Of a stretch of 64,000 bases of DNA, positions 1 through 8,434 are shown piece by piece. Each line of letters opens with the position of its first letter. Positions within the stretch are counted from its first letter, which is position 1. The notes beneath the pieces were generated by a model. It saw only the letters and a program-made list of their open reading frames with translations. It was not told where the DNA came from and searched no databases. The translations under genes and the position numbers were made by a program. The DNA lies in assembly GCF_002093745.1 (NCBI RefSeq), contig NZ_MTSB01000001.1, positions 365,863 through 429,862 on the forward strand. Reading direction: 5' to 3'. Source of the DNA: Pseudomonas graminis. GTDB lineage: Bacteria > Pseudomonadota > Gammaproteobacteria > Pseudomonadales > Pseudomonadaceae.

Positions 1-1
1 T

Positions 2-937
2 AAAGTGCTGGTGCGCACCGTCAACGAGTTTCTTGACGACGAGATGTCCACCTACGCCTCTGCGCTGGCGTATCAGATGCTGTTTTCTTTGTTCCCGTTT
101 TTGCTGTTTCTGATTGCGCTGATCGGCTTTTTGCACCTGCCGGACTTCTTCTCCTGGCTGCGCCTGCAATCCGAGTTCCTGCTACCGCCTCAGGCGCTCG
201 AGCAGGTCAACCCGGTCATTGATCAGTTACAGCAATCCAAGGGCGGTTTGCTGTCGATCGGTATCGTGATCGCGTTATGGACCGCATCGGCGGGCGTTCG
301 CCTGATGATGAGCGCCATGAACGCGGCCTACGACGTGGTTGAAGGGCGCCCCATCTGGAAGCGTTTCCCGTTGTCGATCCTGTACACCGTGGGCATTGCC
401 GGCATGTTGCTGGCGGCTGCGGCGTTCATGGTGCTCGGGCCTCAGGTGATGAACTGGATCGCTGCGCAAGTCGGCATGGAAGAGTTCATCGTGACGCTGT
501 GGACCATCCTGCGCTGGCCCGCGATCATCATCTTGTTAATGGTCGCGGTGGCGCTGATCTACTACGTGATGCCTGACGTCAAACAGGAGTTTCGCTTCAT
601 CACGCCCGGTTCGGTGTTGGCCGTCGTGGTGTGGATCGTGGCGTCGCTGGCGTTTGGTTTCTACGTCAAGACCTTTGCCGATTACAACGCCATGTACGGC
701 AGCATCGGCGCGATCATCGTGCTGTTGTTGTACTTTTATATTTCTGCCGCCGTGCTGTTGTTAGGGGCAGAAATGAATGCCGTGATCGAGCACATGTCCG
801 CAGAAGGCAAGGAAGCGGGCGAGAAAGAGCCGGGCGACGGTCTGGGCGACGAGCAGAATGAGGCCGGCGGCAAACAGCATGTTTCCGGACTGGGTCGTGA
901 TCATTCCGTGCCGCTGCCGAAGGCTGACGAAACCTGA
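2..937 (+). CDS. YihY/BrkB-family inner-membrane protein (5' end outside window)
   Basis: The reading frame is open to the left edge of the window, so the first few codons are missing; a GTG at position 5 is the first possible start inside. About 310 residues are visible. Several hydrophobic helices follow the family-typical opening [16 protein letters not shown], and a conserved RPIWKRFP loop lies after helix three. The last ~50 residues are charged, Gly/Glu-rich and probably cytoplasmic. The family (YihY, once called ribonuclease BN in error) consists of multi-pass inner-membrane proteins with no firmly established biochemical role. The peptide deformylase gene follows 46 bp downstream on the same strand, so the two may be co-transcribed. 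The family call is confident, the function is not known. Confidence 0.9.
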   Translation, partial: KVLVRTVNEFLDDEMSTYASALAYQMLFSLFPFLLFLIALIGFLHLPDFFSWLRLQSEFLLPPQALEQVNPVIDQLQQSKGGLLSIGIVIALWTASAGVRLMMSAMNAAYDVVEGRPIWKRFPLSILYTVGIAGMLLAAAAFMVLGPQVMNWIAAQVGMEEFIVTLWTILRWPAIIILLMVAVALIYYVMPDVKQEFRFITPGSVLAVVVWIVASLAFGFYVKTFADYNAMYGSIGAIIVLLLYFYISAAVLLLGAEMNAVIEHMSAEGKEAGEKEPGDGLGDEQNEAGGKQHVSGLGRDHSVPLPKADET

Positions 938-983
938 TGGCCATCTGTGGCAAGATCGCTTTTTATTCGAAGGGCTGGCAGCC

Positions 984-1523
984 ATGATCCGTAACATTCT
1001 CAAGATGGGCGATGAGCGTCTGTTGCGCATTGCTCCGCCCGTTCCCATAGAGATGTTCGGCAGCAGCGAACTCGAAACGCTGATTGCCGACATGTTCGAA
1101 ACCATGCACAGCGTGGGGGGCGTCGGCCTGGCCGCACCGCAGATCGGCATCGACCTGCAACTGGTGATCTTCGGCTTCGAGCGCAGTGAGCGCTATCCGC
1201 AAGCCGAGGCTGTGCCCCAGACCATTCTGCTCAATCCTCTGATCACCCCGTTGTCGCCAAACCTGGAAGAAGGCTGGGAAGGCTGCCTGTCCGTGCCGGG
1301 GTTGCGGGGCATGGTTGATCGTTATCAAAGCATTCGTTATGAAGGGTTTGACCCGGCTGGCCAGCCCATCGAGCGTGTTGCTCATGGCTTTCATGCGCGG
1401 GTTGTCCAGCACGAATGCGATCACCTGATCGGTCGTCTGTACCCCTCGCGAATCACCGATTTCAGCAAATTCGGCTTCATGGACGTGATGTTTCCGGACA
1501 TGGACCCCAATGCGGATGAATGA
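984..1523 (+). CDS. def: Peptide deformylase
   Basis: 179-residue metalloenzyme that removes the N-formyl group from nascent proteins. All three signature motifs are visible: [10 protein letters not shown] near residue 47, EGCLSVPG near residue 98, and QHECDHL near residue 142. Together these supply the Cys and two His metal ligands and the catalytic Glu. The frame is open further upstream, but the ATG at 984 gives the family's normal N-terminus ([14 protein letters not shown]). Pseudomonads carry more than one deformylase. This copy is not next to fmt, so it is probably the secondary paralogue. It is convergent with the acetyltransferase gene 24 bp away. Confidence 0.95.
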   Translation: MIRNILKMGDERLLRIAPPVPIEMFGSSELETLIADMFETMHSVGGVGLAAPQIGIDLQLVIFGFERSERYPQAEAVPQTILLNPLITPLSPNLEEGWEGCLSVPGLRGMVDRYQSIRYEGFDPAGQPIERVAHGFHARVVQHECDHLIGRLYPSRITDFSKFGFMDVMFPDMDPNADE

Positions 1524-1547
1524 CAGGCCCCCGTTTCCCTCCGTCCG

Positions 1548-1958
1548 CTAAGCTTCCCGAGACAGCGCGATCAACGGCTTGCTGCGGCTGTAGCGCATCA
1601 AGCGCTCGCCGAGCGCCTGTGGCAGGCGTTGCGCCGTATCAAACCCGGCGAGCTGATAAAAACCCAGCAAGTCGGGATGACAGAACAGCCAGACAGGTCC
1701 TGACAGTGGCAGCAGCGCAGCATCGATCAAGCGTTGTGCTACTGATTTGCCGCGATGCGCAGGTGCGACAAACAGCCCGGTCAGCCAATGGCCCTCCGCC
1801 ACGGGCGACAGGCATAAGGCACCGATGATTTCATCCTGCTTCGCCACCCAGACAGGCCCTTTGCTGGCCGCGCGCATTGAGGACTGGTGTTCGCGATAGA
1901 ACTTGCCCAGCAGCGGGCGGCACACATCGGGCAACAGGGAAAACTGGATGTCGGACAT
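1548..1958 (-). CDS. GNAT-family N-acetyltransferase
   Basis: 136-residue protein with the acetyl-CoA-binding core of the GNAT fold: LTGLFVAPAHRGKSVAQRLID around residues 65-85 matches motif A (V-x-P-x-x-R-G-K-G-type loop), followed by a FYQLAGF segment near the C-terminus that is typical of the last strands. The frame extends upstream to about 2240, but the start at 1958 (MSDIQFSLL) gives a normal domain length and leaves room for the promoter of the divergent binding-protein gene. The substrate cannot be told from sequence. Convergent with def. Confidence 0.8.
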   Translation of the reverse strand: MSDIQFSLLPDVCRPLLGKFYREHQSSMRAASKGPVWVAKQDEIIGALCLSPVAEGHWLTGLFVAPAHRGKSVAQRLIDAALLPLSGPVWLFCHPDLLGFYQLAGFDTAQRLPQALGERLMRYSRSKPLIALSREA

Positions 1959-2091
1959 CGCAAGCGGGCTCGCCGGCACGGAATAATGGCCGTGGATCAT
2001 ACAGAGGTCCACGTTGCTACAACTAATGGCAACGCGTCGATGTCGATAGCCTTGACCACACTTTTTTCTTTCCGCGCCATTCGAGGTGAGC

Positions 2092-3105
2092 ATGAGATCA
2101 ATAACACGACTGCTGGGTTGTTCACTTCTGGCGCTGGGATTGTTCGGGCCGCCCGCGATGGCGGCTGAAAAAACCACGCCGATCCAGTTCGGTGCGTTGA
2201 CCTGGGAAAGTGGCAGTCTGATTACTGAAGTCTTGCGCACCCTGGTCGAAAAGGGCTACGGCTACCCGACCGATACATTGCCCGGCAGCACGGTCAGCCT
2301 GGAAACCGCGCTGGCCAAAAATGATATTCAAGTGATCGCCGAAGAATGGACCGGACGCAGCCCGGTGTGGGTCAAGGCCGAGGCCGACGGCAAGGTAATC
2401 GGGCTGGGTAACATCGTCAAAGGCGCGACTGAAGGCTGGTGGGTGCCTGAATACGTGATCAAGGGGGATGCCGCCAAAGGCATCAAGCCTATGGCACCTG
2501 ACCTGAAGTCGGTGACTGATCTGGTTCGTTACAAAGATGTGTTCAAAGACCCCGAGTCGCCAGACAAGGGGCGTTTCCTCAACAGCCCGAGCGGCTGGAC
2601 CTCCGAGATCGTCAATACCCAGAAGCTCAAGGCCTATGGGTTGAACGACAGCTTCGTCAACTTTCGTACAGGCTCGGGCGCCGCACTGGATGCCGAGGTC
2701 GGATCCGCCATTCGCCGCGGCAAGCCGGTGCTGTTCTACTACTGGTCGCCGACCCCGCTGCTGGGCAGCTACAAATTGATCAAGCTCGACGAGCCACCGT
2801 TCAACGCCGATGCCTGGAAAACCCTGACCGACGCCAGTGATCCGAACCCGCGCGGCTCGGCCTCACTGGAAGCCACGCTTTCTATCGGTGTGTCCGCAGC
2901 GTTCAGCAAGCAGTATCCGGAACTGGTGAGCTTCTTCAAACGCGTGGATTTCCCCATTGACCTGCTCAACCGGACACTGGGTGAAATGAGCGAAAAACAC
3001 CAGGACCCACGCGTGGTCGCCAAGGCGTTTCTCGAGCAGCACCCCGAGGTCTGGAAAGCCTGGCTGCCGGCCGATGTGGCGGCCCGCGTCAGCAGTGGTT
3101 TGTAA
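2092..3105 (+). CDS. Glycine betaine/choline-type ABC substrate-binding protein (OpuAC family)
   Basis: 337-residue periplasmic binding protein. A signal peptide (RSITRLLGCSLLALGLFGPPAMA) ends near residue 24. The mature part carries the OpuAC-type pattern: an early LTWESGSLITEVL, EEWTGRSPVW in the first lobe, and FYYWSPTPLLG in the hinge/second lobe, with tryptophans that could form an aromatic cage for a quaternary amine. The ATG at 2092 is preceded by GAGGTGAG, a good ribosome site; the GTG two codons earlier is less likely. No permease or ATPase gene is adjacent, so it probably feeds a transporter encoded elsewhere. The ligand (betaine, choline, carnitine or other) is inferred from family only. 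Confidence 0.85.
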   Translation: MRSITRLLGCSLLALGLFGPPAMAAEKTTPIQFGALTWESGSLITEVLRTLVEKGYGYPTDTLPGSTVSLETALAKNDIQVIAEEWTGRSPVWVKAEADGKVIGLGNIVKGATEGWWVPEYVIKGDAAKGIKPMAPDLKSVTDLVRYKDVFKDPESPDKGRFLNSPSGWTSEIVNTQKLKAYGLNDSFVNFRTGSGAALDAEVGSAIRRGKPVLFYYWSPTPLLGSYKLIKLDEPPFNADAWKTLTDASDPNPRGSASLEATLSIGVSAAFSKQYPELVSFFKRVDFPIDLLNRTLGEMSEKHQDPRVVAKAFLEQHPEVWKAWLPADVAARVSSGL

Positions 3106-3238
3106 GCCGCTGACCGGGGCAGATGAGGTCAGGCATAGCTGATAGCGTCACTCATGGCCGTTATGCGACGTGTTCAGTGGTAAAGCCTTGTCGAGCTGAT
3201 AGGTTCAGGGTTCAGTCAATCAATGCGTGGGAGGGGTC

Positions 3239-3739
3239 ATGACTGATCATATCCAGGGCTCGCGCAGGATGTGGGCAGGTCTTGTGCTGATGATTGCCTG
3301 CCTGGGCCTGGACGCTCTGCAACCGGCAGGCGCCGAGGAGGTCGACGACACGGCGCTGGCATTGGTCGAGGAGCGAAACCTTGGCGAGGGTCTGGCCTGG
3401 CTGGGTTATCAGGTCGCCTCGCGTACGGTCGCGTTTGCCGGTATCGTGAAAGCCGTTGGCAAGATCGAGGCCCAGACGCTGGTGCAAAAGGAACTGCAGG
3501 ATCTGCAGCCTGATTATCAGGTCCAGTGGGATCGCAACCTCGCAGCGTCCTATGCGCATTCGTTCACGGCCGAAGAATTGCGCTCGCTCAATCAGGGCGA
3601 AGGGTCATCCACACTGGCAAGCCGGTTCAGGGCCAGGAACGCTCGGGTCAGCGCCGACATGAAGGCCCGCTCCTCTGAACTGCTGGAACAATTCGTGGCA
3701 CGTGCGCTGGGCAATGCTCAAATGACACTGCAACACTGA
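3239..3739 (+). CDS. Small exported protein, DUF2059-like
   Basis: 166 residues. A hydrophobic signal segment (MWAGLVLMIACLGLDALQPAGA) covers about residues 11-32, so the protein is probably periplasmic. The mature part is helical and contains SFTAEELRSLNQ, resembling the DUF2059 domain in which an FT-x-x-EL-x-x-L motif precedes a small helical bundle. The start was chosen at the ATG directly after GGGAGGGGTC, a strong ribosome site. The cytosine deaminase gene follows after 28 bp on the same strand. The function is unknown; the DUF assignment is tentative. Confidence 0.65.
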   Translation: MTDHIQGSRRMWAGLVLMIACLGLDALQPAGAEEVDDTALALVEERNLGEGLAWLGYQVASRTVAFAGIVKAVGKIEAQTLVQKELQDLQPDYQVQWDRNLAASYAHSFTAEELRSLNQGEGSSTLASRFRARNARVSADMKARSSELLEQFVARALGNAQMTLQH

Positions 3740-3767
3740 TACCTACTCAACGACACGAGGCAACATC

Positions 3768-4205
3768 ATGGACGCATTCATGCAGGCTGCATTCGACGAA
3801 GCGCAGCTCGGGCAGAAAGAGGGGGGGATTCCCATCGGCTCGGTCATCGTCCATAACGGCAAGATCATCGGTCGTGGCCGCAATCGTCGTGTGCAAAAAG
3901 CCAGCCCTACCTTGCACGGAGAAATGGACGCGCTGGAAAATGCCGGTCGCCAGCCGGCCAGCGTGTACCGCGAGGCGGTGCTTTACACAACGCTGTCACC
4001 TTGCGCCATGTGCAGTGGCGCGATCCTGCTTTACGGCATTCGCAAGGTGATTATCGGCGAGAACCAGTCCTTCATGGGCGAGGAAGCGCTGCTGCGTTCA
4101 CGCGGTGTGCAGATCGATGTGCTTGATAACGCTGAGTGCCGGCACATGATGCGGGACTTCATTACCGACAAGCCTGAGCTGTGGAACGAAGACATCGGCG
4201 AGTAA
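3768..4205 (+). CDS. Cytosine deaminase of the fungal Fcy1 type (CMP/dCMP deaminase fold)
   Basis: 145-residue zinc hydrolase. Zinc ligands are the His of HGEMDALENAGR (with the catalytic Glu) and the two Cys of SPCAMCSGAI. From memory of the family, the best match is yeast Fcy1: LYTTLSPC-x-MC-x-GAI, the YGI and GEN blocks and the final W-x-EDIGE are nearly the same in both. That C-terminal tail covers the active site in Fcy1. It is unlike TadA, and unlike the amidohydrolase-type CodA of E. coli. The likely reaction is cytosine to uracil in pyrimidine salvage. The start ATG lies 7 bp after GAGGC. Substrate assignment is an inference from this similarity. Confidence 0.85.
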   Translation: MDAFMQAAFDEAQLGQKEGGIPIGSVIVHNGKIIGRGRNRRVQKASPTLHGEMDALENAGRQPASVYREAVLYTTLSPCAMCSGAILLYGIRKVIIGENQSFMGEEALLRSRGVQIDVLDNAECRHMMRDFITDKPELWNEDIGE

Positions 4206-4308
4206 CGCGCTGACGGCTGATTGTCGGCTGTTCCGAGTGTGGATCCCGTGCTGCGCGGTGCCCCTGCATTTAATCCGGCACTGCGGTTTGTGCCACTAGT
4301 GTGCCTTT

Positions 4309-4337
4309 AAGGATGATAATCTCCTCTCATTATCCTT
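4309..4337. promoter_or_regulatory. AT-rich inverted repeat upstream of the RsbQ-like gene
   Basis: Left arm AAGGATGATAAT and right arm ATTATCCTT, separated by CTCCTCT; the arms pair over nine bases if GAT in the left arm is bulged. It ends 50 bp before the RsbQ-like start codon, where an operator or a short mRNA hairpin could act. No regulator is identified. Confidence 0.35.
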
Positions 4338-4386
4338 AGTGCATGCACACCGTGGCGGTGGCGTGGTCATTTTTTCGGAGCCTGAT

Positions 4387-5208
4387 ATGTCGGTCCAGCA
4401 GCGCAATAACGTCAATGTCATGGGCGAGGGACCGGCCACCCTGATTTTCGCTCATGGATTTGGTTGCGATCAGCACATGTGGCGGTTCATGGCGCCGCAC
4501 TTCGCCGAGCGCTTCAAAGTCGTGCTGTTTGATCTGGTGGGCAGTGGTCAGTCGGAAGTTTCGGCCTGGTATCCGCACAAATATGCCTCGCTCAAGGGCT
4601 ACGCAACTGACCTGTTGGAAGTGGTGAGCGAGTTTGCCGACAGCGGGCCCGTCATCCATGTCGGGCACTCGGTCAGTTGCATGATTGCCGTACTCGCCGA
4701 GCTTCAATCACCTGGCCGGTTCGACGGCCATATCATGGTCGGCCCGTCACCTCACTACCTCAACGACGGTGATTACGTGGGGGGATTCACGCGCGCCGAT
4801 GTCGATTCATTGCTGGAAACCCTCGAAAGCAACTACCTGGGCTGGTCCAGTACGATGGCGCCCACCCTTATGGGCGCCTCGGACCGGCCGGAGTTGAGCG
4901 AGGAGCTGGCCAGCAGTCTGTGCCGCACCAATGCCGAGATCGCCAAGCAGTTCGCCCGGGTGACATTTCTGTCTGATCATCGTGCCGATGTCGAAAGGCT
5001 CACCAGTAAAACGCTGATCCTGCAAAGCAGTGATGACCTTGTGGTGCCGGTTCAGGTGGGTGAATATCTGCACCGGGTCATCCCCGACAGCACCTTGTAC
5101 ATGATCGACAACGTAGGGCATTACCCGCACATGAGCGCGCCGCAAGACTGCATCACGGCCATGAATCAATTTCTGGTGTCTTACGAGAGCGCTGCACATG
5201 CCGGTTGA
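4387..5208 (+). CDS. RsbQ-like alpha/beta hydrolase (sensor-hydrolase family)
   Basis: 273 residues, full length for the family. It resembles Bacillus RsbQ and the plant KAI2/D14 receptors: ANGFGCDQ-type block near the start (AHGFGCDQHMW), LFDLVGSGQS, GHSVSCMIA, MVGPSPHYLND, GGF, and a QFARVTFLSDHR block. The expected catalytic triad is visible: Ser95 in GHSVS, Asp216/217 in SSDDLVVP, His245 in VGHYPHM. RsbQ works with the PAS-domain phosphatase RsbP in the energy-stress pathway. Here the stop codon overlaps by 11 bp the start of a PAS histidine kinase, which suggests the same partnership with a kinase output. The start ATG has GGAG seven bases upstream. The small-molecule ligand or substrate is unknown. 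Confidence 0.88.
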   Translation: MSVQQRNNVNVMGEGPATLIFAHGFGCDQHMWRFMAPHFAERFKVVLFDLVGSGQSEVSAWYPHKYASLKGYATDLLEVVSEFADSGPVIHVGHSVSCMIAVLAELQSPGRFDGHIMVGPSPHYLNDGDYVGGFTRADVDSLLETLESNYLGWSSTMAPTLMGASDRPELSEELASSLCRTNAEIAKQFARVTFLSDHRADVERLTSKTLILQSSDDLVVPVQVGEYLHRVIPDSTLYMIDNVGHYPHMSAPQDCITAMNQFLVSYESAAHAG

Positions 5209-6373
5209 ACAGGTGAGCCTGCCGGTCACGGAAGACCTTTACGAGCATGCGGCCTGCGGGCTGGTCGTGACCCTGCCGAACGGCACCATCGAGCGTGCCA
5301 ACCTGACCTTCTGCCGCTGGCTGGGCCTGGAGCGCGAGGCGGTTCTGGGCCGCCGTTTTCAGGACCTGCTGAACCTTGCGGGAAAAGTCTTTCTGCAGAC
5401 CCACTGGGCTCCGCTGTTGCAGACCCAGGGCTCGATTGCCGAAGTCAAAGTCGAACTGCTTCATGCCGATGGCCATGCCGTGCCCATGATGCTCAACGCC
5501 GTGCGCCGCGAGTACCCGTCGGGGTTCCTGCACGAGGTGGCGGTGTTTCTGGCCGAGGAGCGTAACAAGTACGAACGTGAATTGCTGGCATCACGCAAAA
5601 TGGCGGAAGAGCTGCTGCAGCATCAGATGACGGTTCAGACCGAGTTGACCTCGGCGCGCAACCGCCTGCGTCTGGCCCATGCCGAAGCAGAAATACGCGC
5701 GATTTTTGCCGAACAGATGATCGGCATTGTCAGCCATGACCTGCGCAATCCACTGGCGGCCATCAAGATGGCTGCCGGGCTGCTGGAGCGGACTCAGCTC
5801 GAGTCGCGGCAGGAGCGGATTCTGGGGCATATTCACCATTCGACCGACCGTGCCGAGCGCATGATTGTCGACTTGCTGGATTTCACCCATGCCCGAGTCG
5901 GCAGCGGCATTGCCGTACTCCCCCAGCCTATCGACCTGCATGCCGTTGTCGCCCGAGGCGTAGAAGAGCAGCGTCACGCTTTTCCTCATCGCGTGCTGAC
6001 TCATCGCCGCGAAGGGCAGGGCGCGTGCTCGGCTGATCCGGATCGCCTGCTGCAGGTGCTCGGGAATCTGGTCAGCAACGCCGTCAACTATGGCACGGAG
6101 GGCAGCGACATTCTGATCACCTCGTCCTTCGAGACTTACCTGATCAAGCTCTCGGTACACAATTTTGGCGAGCCTATCCCGCTGGAGAAGGTCGACGATC
6201 TTTATGAGCCTGTGATGCATGTGGTCAACGACAGCGATGAAACCCGAACCGTCGGGCTTGGCCTGTTCATCGTTCGTGAGATCGTTCGGGCGCACTTGGG
6301 CGAGGTGACGGTCAGTTCCTCGGCCGAAGCAGGCACGACCTTCACGGTTACTTTTCCGCGGCCCGCCGTATAA
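5198..6373 (+). CDS. PAS-domain sensor histidine kinase, partner of RsbQ-like hydrolase
   Basis: 391 residues, no membrane segment, so cytoplasmic. A PAS domain spans about residues 14-115. A charged helical linker, probably coiled coil, runs from about 120 to 170. HisKA follows, with phospho-acceptor His180 in SHDLRNPLAAIK. HATPase_c has an N box (NLVSNAVNYG) and a G box (GLGLFIVREIV). No receiver domain or response regulator gene is nearby. Translational coupling to the upstream hydrolase mirrors the RsbQ-RsbP pair, in which the hydrolase is needed for the PAS protein to respond. The stimulus and the cognate regulator are unknown. Confidence 0.9.
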   Translation: MPVEQVSLPVTEDLYEHAACGLVVTLPNGTIERANLTFCRWLGLEREAVLGRRFQDLLNLAGKVFLQTHWAPLLQTQGSIAEVKVELLHADGHAVPMMLNAVRREYPSGFLHEVAVFLAEERNKYERELLASRKMAEELLQHQMTVQTELTSARNRLRLAHAEAEIRAIFAEQMIGIVSHDLRNPLAAIKMAAGLLERTQLESRQERILGHIHHSTDRAERMIVDLLDFTHARVGSGIAVLPQPIDLHAVVARGVEEQRHAFPHRVLTHRREGQGACSADPDRLLQVLGNLVSNAVNYGTEGSDILITSSFETYLIKLSVHNFGEPIPLEKVDDLYEPVMHVVNDSDETRTVGLGLFIVREIVRAHLGEVTVSSSAEAGTTFTVTFPRPAV

Positions 6374-6505
6374 GCAGGTGTTGACGCAACGGCAGTTTTG
6401 CCCCGCGTGCGGTGCTCATACGGGCTGATCCGTGAGCGCATAAAAAGCGCCAGGCACGTAGAATGCCGTGCTGCGCCATTACCTCCAGGCTAAAACAGGT
6501 CTTAC

Positions 6506-7702
6506 ATGCGGCAATCCATTTCACATGATGTAGCCACGATCAGCCGGATCAGCGCAGTGCCGGCGATCCTGCAAGTCATTACCGAATCCACCGGCTTGGG
6601 GTTCGCGGCAGTGGCGCGTGTAACCGAAGATTCCTGGACGGCCTGCGCAGTTCTGGACAACCTCGGTTTCGGGTTGAAACCCGGAGGCGAACTGGAGCTG
6701 ACCAGCACCATCTGCCACGAAATACGTTCCTCTCATAAGCCTGTGGTGATTGATCACGTCGCTGAGGACAAGCTGTTCTGCGCGCATCACACGCCGCGTC
6801 GCTACAACTTTCAGAGCTACATATCGATACCCATTTTTCTCACCGATGGCAGTTTTTTCGGCACCATCTGCGCGCTGGACCCCAAACCCGCCAAACTGAC
6901 CGGCACGCCTATCGAGGCTATGATGGTGTCGTTCGCGCGCCTGTTGGCGTTGCAGATCGAGGCCGAGGAAAACATGCAGCGGGTGCAGGCTGATCTGCTG
7001 GCCGAACGGGAAGTGGCCGAACTGCGTGATCAGTTCATCGCGGTTCTGGGGCATGACTTGCGTAATCCGCTGTTCGCCATCAATGCGAGCGCCGAGCTGC
7101 TGTTGCGCCGCCCGCTGGATGACAAGACGCTGCAGGTTGCCCGGCACATCCTGACGTCGGGCAATCGTGCCTCGCAATTGGTCGATGATGTGCTGGATTT
7201 CGCCCGCGGCCGTATGGGGCATGGCATTCCGTTGAGCATCCAGAACGCTCATGGTCTGGATAAAACGCTTGAGCATGTTGTGTCCGAGATACAGCGTGTG
7301 CATCCAGACCGGCTGATTCGATCGGACATCGGAGCGCTGGAGCTTATTCGCTGTGACCATGAGCGGATCGCCCAATTGCTCTCCAACCTGGTGTCCAACG
7401 CAATCACTCATGGCGCCTCCGAAAGCTCGGTCGAGGTGGTTGCCGGAGTACGCGGCGATCTGTTTGTGCTCAGCGTTGCCAATCAGGGCGAGCCCATTCC
7501 CGAGTCGGTTCGCTCGCAACTGTTCCTGCCTTACTCGCGGCCTATCACCAGTGAACCGCAGGCCGGACTGGGGCTGGGTCTGTATATCGCCAGCCAGATA
7601 GCCTTGGCCCACGGTGGCACGCTTGAGGTGAACTCAACGCACGAGGGCGGCACCGTATTCACCTTCAGCATGCCTTTGAAGCCGGCCAGTGCCTGCTCCT
7701 AG
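6506..7702 (+). CDS. GAF-domain sensor histidine kinase
   Basis: 398 residues, cytoplasmic. GAF domain at about residues 15-155 (with SYISIPIFLTDGSFFGTICALD), a helical linker, HisKA with phospho-acceptor His183 in GHDLRNPLFAI, and HATPase_c with NLVSNAITHG and GLGLGLYIAS. It is similar in its kinase half to the preceding PAS kinase (SHDLRNPL versus GHDLRNPL; a NLVSNA N box in both), so the two probably share descent and perhaps a common response regulator encoded elsewhere. It starts 132 bp after the PAS kinase. The stop codon abuts a MITE-like element, so the last residues may have been set by that insertion. Confidence 0.9.
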   Translation: MRQSISHDVATISRISAVPAILQVITESTGLGFAAVARVTEDSWTACAVLDNLGFGLKPGGELELTSTICHEIRSSHKPVVIDHVAEDKLFCAHHTPRRYNFQSYISIPIFLTDGSFFGTICALDPKPAKLTGTPIEAMMVSFARLLALQIEAEENMQRVQADLLAEREVAELRDQFIAVLGHDLRNPLFAINASAELLLRRPLDDKTLQVARHILTSGNRASQLVDDVLDFARGRMGHGIPLSIQNAHGLDKTLEHVVSEIQRVHPDRLIRSDIGALELIRCDHERIAQLLSNLVSNAITHGASESSVEVVAGVRGDLFVLSVANQGEPIPESVRSQLFLPYSRPITSEPQAGLGLGLYIASQIALAHGGTLEVNSTHEGGTVFTFSMPLKPASACS

Positions 7703-7842
7703 GCTCTGTACGAAAGTGGCTGCGCTCGGTGATGCTGCGTTAAAAACAGGCTCAGAATGCTCATTTACAACACACAGACTCCGCTTCCTCGTCTGTTTTT
7801 GCCTTGCCTGACCTTTGCTCGCCGACTTTTCGTACAAAACCT
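7701..7842. mobile_element. MITE-like element / IS remnant with imperfect terminal inverted repeats
   Basis: The left end AGGCTCTGTACGAAA (7701-7715) matches the complement of the right end TTTCGTACAAAACCT (7828-7842) at all but two positions. The similarity continues inward for ~40 bp with gaps, down to AAAAACAG on each side. The element is ~142 bp, has no convincing gene, and begins next to the stop codon of the GAF kinase. Short palindromic-ended elements of this kind are usually non-autonomous derivatives of insertion sequences. No clean target duplication is visible (flanks CTCCT and TGCCT). Confidence 0.6.
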
Positions 7843-8051
7843 TGCCTGCCGGCTCAGGTCGTGCGGAAAACATCGCCTGCCTGGCGTCTTGCTTTACAGG
7901 CGCATCGGGCTTTGACCATCCTTGTTACAAACTCGCGCATCGCTTTACTTGCTCATCGACGGTCTCGGGTCGAACCTGACGCCTCGGTTGCCATCAAAGG
8001 GCTGAGTCTCCATCGTTACCCGGAGTCTTCACCTGTACCCAGAGGTATGTG
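7843..8051. other. Non-coding spacer after the MITE-like element
   Basis: No gene is supported here. The short open frames have no ribosome site and no recognisable protein. AGAGG at 8041-8045 is the ribosome site of the following gene. Confidence 0.5.
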
Positions 8052-8372
8052 ATGAACAGTTTTGTGCGCAAGTGTGTGGGCGTTGTGCTCGTGGCACTGG
8101 CCGGTGTCAGCGCCATTCAGGCGCAGACCTTGCCGAACAGCACCCTGAACAACGGTGCCTCCAGCAACCCCTACAACAGCCCGATCAAACGGTCCAACCC
8201 CAACAGCCGTCAAGGCACAGAATCGAGCACGCCGCGTGCCCCCGGTCCCAACATTGCGCCACCCGTGCGCAAACCCACCCTGGAGAACGGCGGCATCGGA
8301 AACGGTTACCCGACGCGCCAGACGGCACCGCGTCCGTCCACGCCGACAACCGACCCCAAACGCGGCAACTGA
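8052..8372 (+). CDS. Small exported Pro/Asn-rich protein of unknown function
   Basis: 106 residues. A classical signal peptide (FVRKCVGVVLVALAGVSAIQA) is followed by a mature part of ~80 residues that is low in complexity: rich in Pro, Asn, Thr, Ser and Gly, with no Cys and almost no hydrophobic stretches. It is therefore probably disordered and periplasmic or cell-wall associated. The start ATG has AGAGG six bases upstream. The PQQ-type dehydrogenase gene follows on the same strand. No domain is recognised. Confidence 0.6.
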   Translation: MNSFVRKCVGVVLVALAGVSAIQAQTLPNSTLNNGASSNPYNSPIKRSNPNSRQGTESSTPRAPGPNIAPPVRKPTLENGGIGNGYPTRQTAPRPSTPTTDPKRGN

Positions 8373-8434
8373 ATTTTCAATCAAGCGGTCCCGTTGCCTG
8401 ACGGGACGCCGACTCAATGCATAAGGAAACGCTC

